Positions 60,972 through 64,000 of a stretch of 64,000 bases of DNA are shown piece after piece. The notes under the pieces are model-generated. The model saw only the letters and a program-made list of their open reading frames with translations, was not told the DNA's origin and did no database searches. The translations under genes were made by a program, and so were the position numbers. This DNA is from Sipunculus nudus (taxonomy: Eukaryota; Annelida; Sipuncula; Golfingiida; Sipunculidae). Location: contig CM049319.1 in the NCBI GenBank assembly GCA_026874595.1, positions 54,512,917 to 54,576,916 of the forward strand, given 5' to 3'. Position 1 is the first letter of the stretch. Each line of letters opens with the position of its first letter.

Positions 60972-61987
60972 GGGCTGGGGCTCTAGACCCGTCTCCAGTC
61001 CCCCGAGATCAAATGGGTCAGGATCAATGTCAGGACGGATTCGATACAATTATGAACGTGAACCGGACTATTTGCAGGGGCCCAGTCCTTCTGTTGTCAT
61101 TGATAGTGAATGATCATGCAATCGATGCCATGGTTGACATTGGGGCTGAAGTTACCATTCTATCCAGCCACATATGTCAACAAATTGTATTGGACCCCAG
61201 GAGAAAAGGAAATGAGGTAAAGTTGAAATATGCTGCACAGGATAGCTATATGGATGATCGGGCAGGAGTTCCCGTGAAACTGACAGTAGTTGGTCAAACC
61301 ATAAACTGGAAGGTCCATGTGGCTCCGATTAGTGATGACCTACTTGAGGAGATAAACCACTCTCGGAGGGAGGTGGTTACTCAAGAACCACCCACGGAAA
61401 AACCAACCATTTTATCCCGAGAGGCGGAGATGTATGACCCAGTTTGGCCCAAATACCTGCGGGACTCTGCACACTGGAAGGTGTGCCTGAGGTTGATCCA
61501 GCGGACAGGATGTCCCGCCAACTTGGGGCCCATCAAGACCTTCCGGGAAAAAGAAGCACGCACCCTGCTGACCGGAGTGGCTACTTCAAGGGGGACAGAT
61601 GGAGCCAGGTCTGATCGGAAGCAGAGAAATCCTACCCTGACCGATCAAAGGAAGAAGCCCCGAAATAAAACAGAGGCTCCAGTAGGGGAGGCCACTCCAC
61701 CGGCCGTGCATTCGACAGCAGATCGCCCACCAGTGTTTGTAAGATCAACAGGTCTGAGTGTCAGCACATCGGACCACCCTAACCCTACGACCCGGTCGTC
61801 AAGTCCCGTCACCCGGGCCCCACAATCAGAAGGTATGTCCCCGACACATACCAACAGAGAAGGTGCAGATCCCGCAAGTAATGAGGTCGACCGGCAGGAT
61901 AGGGCGCTGGCGCTGGCAGTGGAGAACGCCGAACTGAGCCAGGAGGTCCACCGGCTCAAGCGTCAGCTAGCCAGTAGACAAGGTTAA
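60929..61987 (+). CDS. Retropepsin-like Pro frame with unique C-terminal region (-1 frame)
   Basis: Open from 60929, overlapping gag by 43 nt in the -1 frame; translation most likely enters by frameshift at 60959-60965 rather than at the ATG. About 45 residues after the shift comes a retroviral-type aspartic protease core, AMVDIGAEVTILSS (DIG at 61136-61144). The catalytic triplet is normally D-T/S-G, so Ile for Thr may weaken or abolish activity. The protease-like part continues to about VHVAPISDDLL. The remaining 200-odd residues are not polymerase: a WPKYLRD..WK stretch of unknown kind, a long basic Ser/Pro/Thr-rich region, and a C-terminal coiled coil (ALAVENAELSQEVHRLKRQL). It ends 146 bp before the 3' LTR. 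Confidence 0.82.
   Translation: MSEVTKSCTAGKHVGAGALDPSPVPRDQMGQDQCQDGFDTIMNVNRTICRGPVLLLSLIVNDHAIDAMVDIGAEVTILSSHICQQIVLDPRRKGNEVKLKYAAQDSYMDDRAGVPVKLTVVGQTINWKVHVAPISDDLLEEINHSRREVVTQEPPTEKPTILSREAEMYDPVWPKYLRDSAHWKVCLRLIQRTGCPANLGPIKTFREKEARTLLTGVATSRGTDGARSDRKQRNPTLTDQRKKPRNKTEAPVGEATPPAVHSTADRPPVFVRSTGLSVSTSDHPNPTTRSSSPVTRAPQSEGMSPTHTNREGADPASNEVDRQDRALALAVENAELSQEVHRLKRQLASRQG
60959..61003 (+). promoter_or_regulatory. -1 ribosomal frameshift signal (gag-pro)
   Basis: The heptamer G-GGA-AAC (60959-60965) sits in the X-XXY-YYZ register of the gag frame. A 5-nt spacer follows, then a stem GGGGCTGG (60971-60978) with CCAG-T-CCCC (60995-61003, one bulged T). The -1 reading after slippage is exactly the Pro frame (K-H-V-G-A-G). 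The gag stop codon lies 3 nt after the heptamer. Confidence 0.85.
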
Positions 61988-62120
61988 GCCGTCTAACGGT
62001 CTCTCTTACGGGTCTTAACCCGTTTCGTTGTGGACTTTCGTAATGTGTCACCCGACAACACTGCCTCCCTGTTTCGCACCGGATCACCTTACAGAAGCTG
62101 TCTCGAGGACGAAGACAGCC

Positions 62121-62133
62121 CGGAGGGAGGTAG
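62121..62133 (+). promoter_or_regulatory. Polypurine tract
   Basis: CGGAGGGAGGTAG directly precedes the 3' LTR, in the place where plus-strand DNA synthesis is primed. Confidence 0.65.
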
Positions 62134-62434
62134 TGTGGTAAAGTCAACAGGCAGGCTGGGATCGTTTCGCTATGTGGAGATGGTCCCCTTAGTCGGGGTA
62201 GTTCCCCGTGGATAATATAGCCCTGTGAAAGTAAGGATCGGGGTCAGTTTTAGTCATACAGTCTCAGCGAAGGTTTGTTTTTCCGATTACGGTCGAGCAA
62301 CCCTTTAGAGACTTGACTGAACAGTGCTTACTCTGTGAACCAGACAGTGAATTCTTCGTACAAGACTTCTACCACTTCTTGTTACCAGCTAGGCCATCCC
62401 AAAGAAGAATACTGGTAAGTCCAGTTTTACCACA
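62134..62434 (+). repeat. 3' LTR (301 bp)
   Basis: Identical to the 5' LTR by direct reading; followed by the GTAT duplication at 62435-62438. Confidence 0.95.
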
Positions 62435-62438
62435 GTAT

Positions 62439-63360
62439 CAACCCCTTTTTTTCTGATATAACCAACGTTACCAGTTGTGCTTGGTGCACAGTTATGAGAA
62501 GAGCCACCCTTTGTTCTGATGGAAACAATGTTATTAAATGCAGGCAGTACACAATAGACGGTATAACCACATGAAAACCGCAATACCGCAAGAACTCACA
62601 CGGACAGATTTTTGGCCAACTTTTGGACAATTGCATAATCAATTCCTCGCTCCGATTCCCAGTAAATCCTTTTTATGATACGCGAATGCGGAGACGGCGC
62701 ATGACTCCTATATGCCTGACATCTGAGGCTATTTCGTCAACACAGTCCATTCACCGGGGATGTTTCAATTGCGTTCCAAGGTAGACGCGACCGGAGGGTT
62801 TTTTTTTCTTCGACATGTTATTTTGTGCTATTGCCTACCGAGCCTGATACAATACTTTTATATAATCGCCGGCCTTAAATATACAACGGTTTTGTTTAGA
62901 CACCGGACCAAGGCAGGGTATGAAAAATAAACTCAAGGACGTCTGATCAAGTAAATACGGTACCAACTGATATCGTATTTTTTTATTTCAACGTGTCTTT
63001 TGTTTTATTACCCAGAACCAAGCACAATATTTGAGTTTATGTAAGACCTGACCCTCAGGATTTTGTTTAAATAAGTGTTGTTTAGTTTACTTTTAAAAAC
63101 AATTATCGATAAATAATAAGCCTTTCATTTTACCTGTATTCTTGTATTTTGCATGCATATTGAAATTAAATGGGGTTTCTTTTTAAAAATTTAGGGATAT
63201 TACGGCGTCACTGATACCACACTTCCCTAGTTAAACACACGGAAGGAGATCAAGCGTGAATCTTGGCCATTGATTTTGCTAACATTGACCTGGTCCCCAA
63301 AAGATATTGCCGGATATTATCCCTCGGCGTTCTTCCTTTTATTTCTTATCTATGCTGCAG
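62439..63360. other. SCUBE-like intron 3' end
   Basis: Rest of the EGF4-EGF5 intron. No element recognised. It ends in the acceptor ATCTATGCTGCAG immediately before the EGF5 exon. Confidence 0.55.
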
Positions 63361-63477
63361 GTAGCTGCGCTGCCGGTAATGGCGGCTGTCAACATACGTG
63401 TGAAGACTCCCCTGCCGGTCCCGTCTGTGGCTGCCATGTAAAATACAAACTCGCGCCGGACACGAAAACGTGTGTAG
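63361..63477 (+). CDS. SCUBE: SCUBE-like gene, EGF-like domain 5 exon
   Basis: Acceptor GCTGCAG and donor G/GTAAGG enclose 117 nt, phase 1-1. The junction codon joined to EGF4 is CGT, giving [17 protein letters not shown], then [14 protein letters not shown] and DTKTC. The [10 protein letters not shown]...GP.CGCH.K..L..D.KTC pattern is highly specific to SCUBE EGF5, the strongest single match in the set. An upstream open frame from 63270 with a hydrophobic stretch ([16 protein letters not shown]) is intron read-through over the pyrimidine tract, not a signal peptide. Confidence 0.94.
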
Positions 63478-63997
63478 GTAAGGCCAATGGTGTAAGTTTG
63501 CAAGCAGACGCATCGGCATTTCTAAATCTAAAATTTGAATAACCTGCGTGGGACTTCTTGGGGGGGGGGTAGGGGAGGGCAGGGGACTCGTCCCCTTCAC
63601 TTGTTTAGGGGTAGGAAACGGAGTATTATTTGTTCCCTTCACTTTTTACAGAAACAAAACACAATTTTAACGGAGAGAATTCGAGTAAACTCCGTCATCC
63701 AGTTTGTAGTTTCTCCATATTACGTCCACAATGATTTTTCAATTATGCATATCACAATAAGTAAATTTAGGACATCTGATTTTTCACTGGCTTTTTTAAA
63801 TCATCTGATAAATGTTAGCCTATATGATAATCTTAAATGTTCAAATAAAATTTAAATTATGATTACAAAGAGTGTTGAAAATTTAGCAGATTTTTTTTAG
63901 TATATATATATATGCAAGAAAAGAATAATTTTGTCATGGTGTTTTTAACGTCTGGCTTAACCGTTATTAACAGAATTATGCTATAATTTTTTTGTTC
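63478..63997. other. SCUBE-like intron after EGF5
   Basis: About 520 bp of AT-rich intron with a G-homopolymer at 63560 and a short (AT)n at 63901. It ends at the window edge in TTTTTTTGTTCAG/G, a good acceptor, so the EGF6 exon probably starts at base 64000. Confidence 0.6.
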
Positions 63998-64000
63998 AGG

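Larger units (their letters stand above)
58465..62434 (+). mobile_element. Gag-Pro-only LTR retrotransposon, 3970 bp, very young
   Basis: Two 301-bp LTRs that I find identical by eye, TGTGGTAAA...TTTACCACA ends, GTAT target duplications, a primer-binding site, Gag (59418-60971), a -1 frameshift signal (60959-61003), a retropepsin-like frame (to 61987) and a purine tract before the 3' LTR. No reverse transcriptase, RNase H or integrase motif exists in any frame, and there is no room for them. It is inserted in the EGF4-EGF5 intron in the same sense as the gene. It resembles the TR-GAG class of non-autonomous elements and must depend on a partner for copying. Confidence 0.93.

Noticed and set aside
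59363-61959. Several minus-strand frames across the LTR element
   Set aside because: They are antisense shadows of Gag and Pro, which have recognisable domains and a frameshift signal on the plus strand.
63270-63360. Hydrophobic stretch upstream of the EGF5 cysteines as a signal peptide
   Set aside because: It lies over the intron polypyrimidine tract before a strong CAG acceptor whose phase matches the other exons.

Overview
This is animal genomic DNA: AT-rich, intron-dominated, full of transposon debris and (TA)n microsatellites. The one host gene I recognise is on the + strand. Five exons (43769-43891, 54635-54757, 55328-55447, 55933-56046, 63361-63477) each encode one six-cysteine EGF-like domain. 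All five exons begin and end in phase 1, and their order and inter-cysteine wording match EGF domains 1-5 of SCUBE proteins (signal peptide-CUB-EGF). The signal-peptide exon was not found, and the gene runs off the right edge, where the last bases look like the next splice acceptor. The repeats suggest a lophotrochozoan, most likely a bivalve mollusc; this is inference, not proof.

Layout. 1-14.5 kb: no recognisable exon; degenerate tandem repeats, SINE copies, microsatellites, a few conserved-looking stretches. 14.5-33.5 kb: a full-length L1/Tx1-type LINE on the minus strand (20015-28035) with both ORFs open. It is flanked exactly at both ends by a 5.5-kb direct repeat (14527-20015 and 28036-33540) in which I counted about five substitutions. 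This is either an exceptionally long target-site duplication or an assembly duplication. 33.5-43.7 kb: CGCGA-rich tandem repeats with a hairpin, a complete tRNA-derived SINE, and a foldback containing a hammerhead ribozyme. 43.8-64 kb: the SCUBE-like exons and their introns.

Those introns hold a dead LINE, a second hammerhead ribozyme copy (Penelope-type/retrozyme-like), an inverted pair of foldback elements bracketing the EGF2-EGF4 exons, a hAT-like element, and a very young 3.97-kb LTR retrotransposon (58465-62434). The LTR element has identical 301-bp LTRs, a 4-bp target duplication, Gag and a retropepsin-like protein joined by a textbook -1 frameshift signal, but no reverse transcriptase, RNase H or integrase. 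It appears to be a Gag-Pro-only non-autonomous element that must borrow its polymerase.

The features most worth following up are the LINE with kilobase-scale flanking duplications, the Gag-Pro-only LTR element, and the two hammerhead ribozymes inside or next to the SCUBE-like gene.
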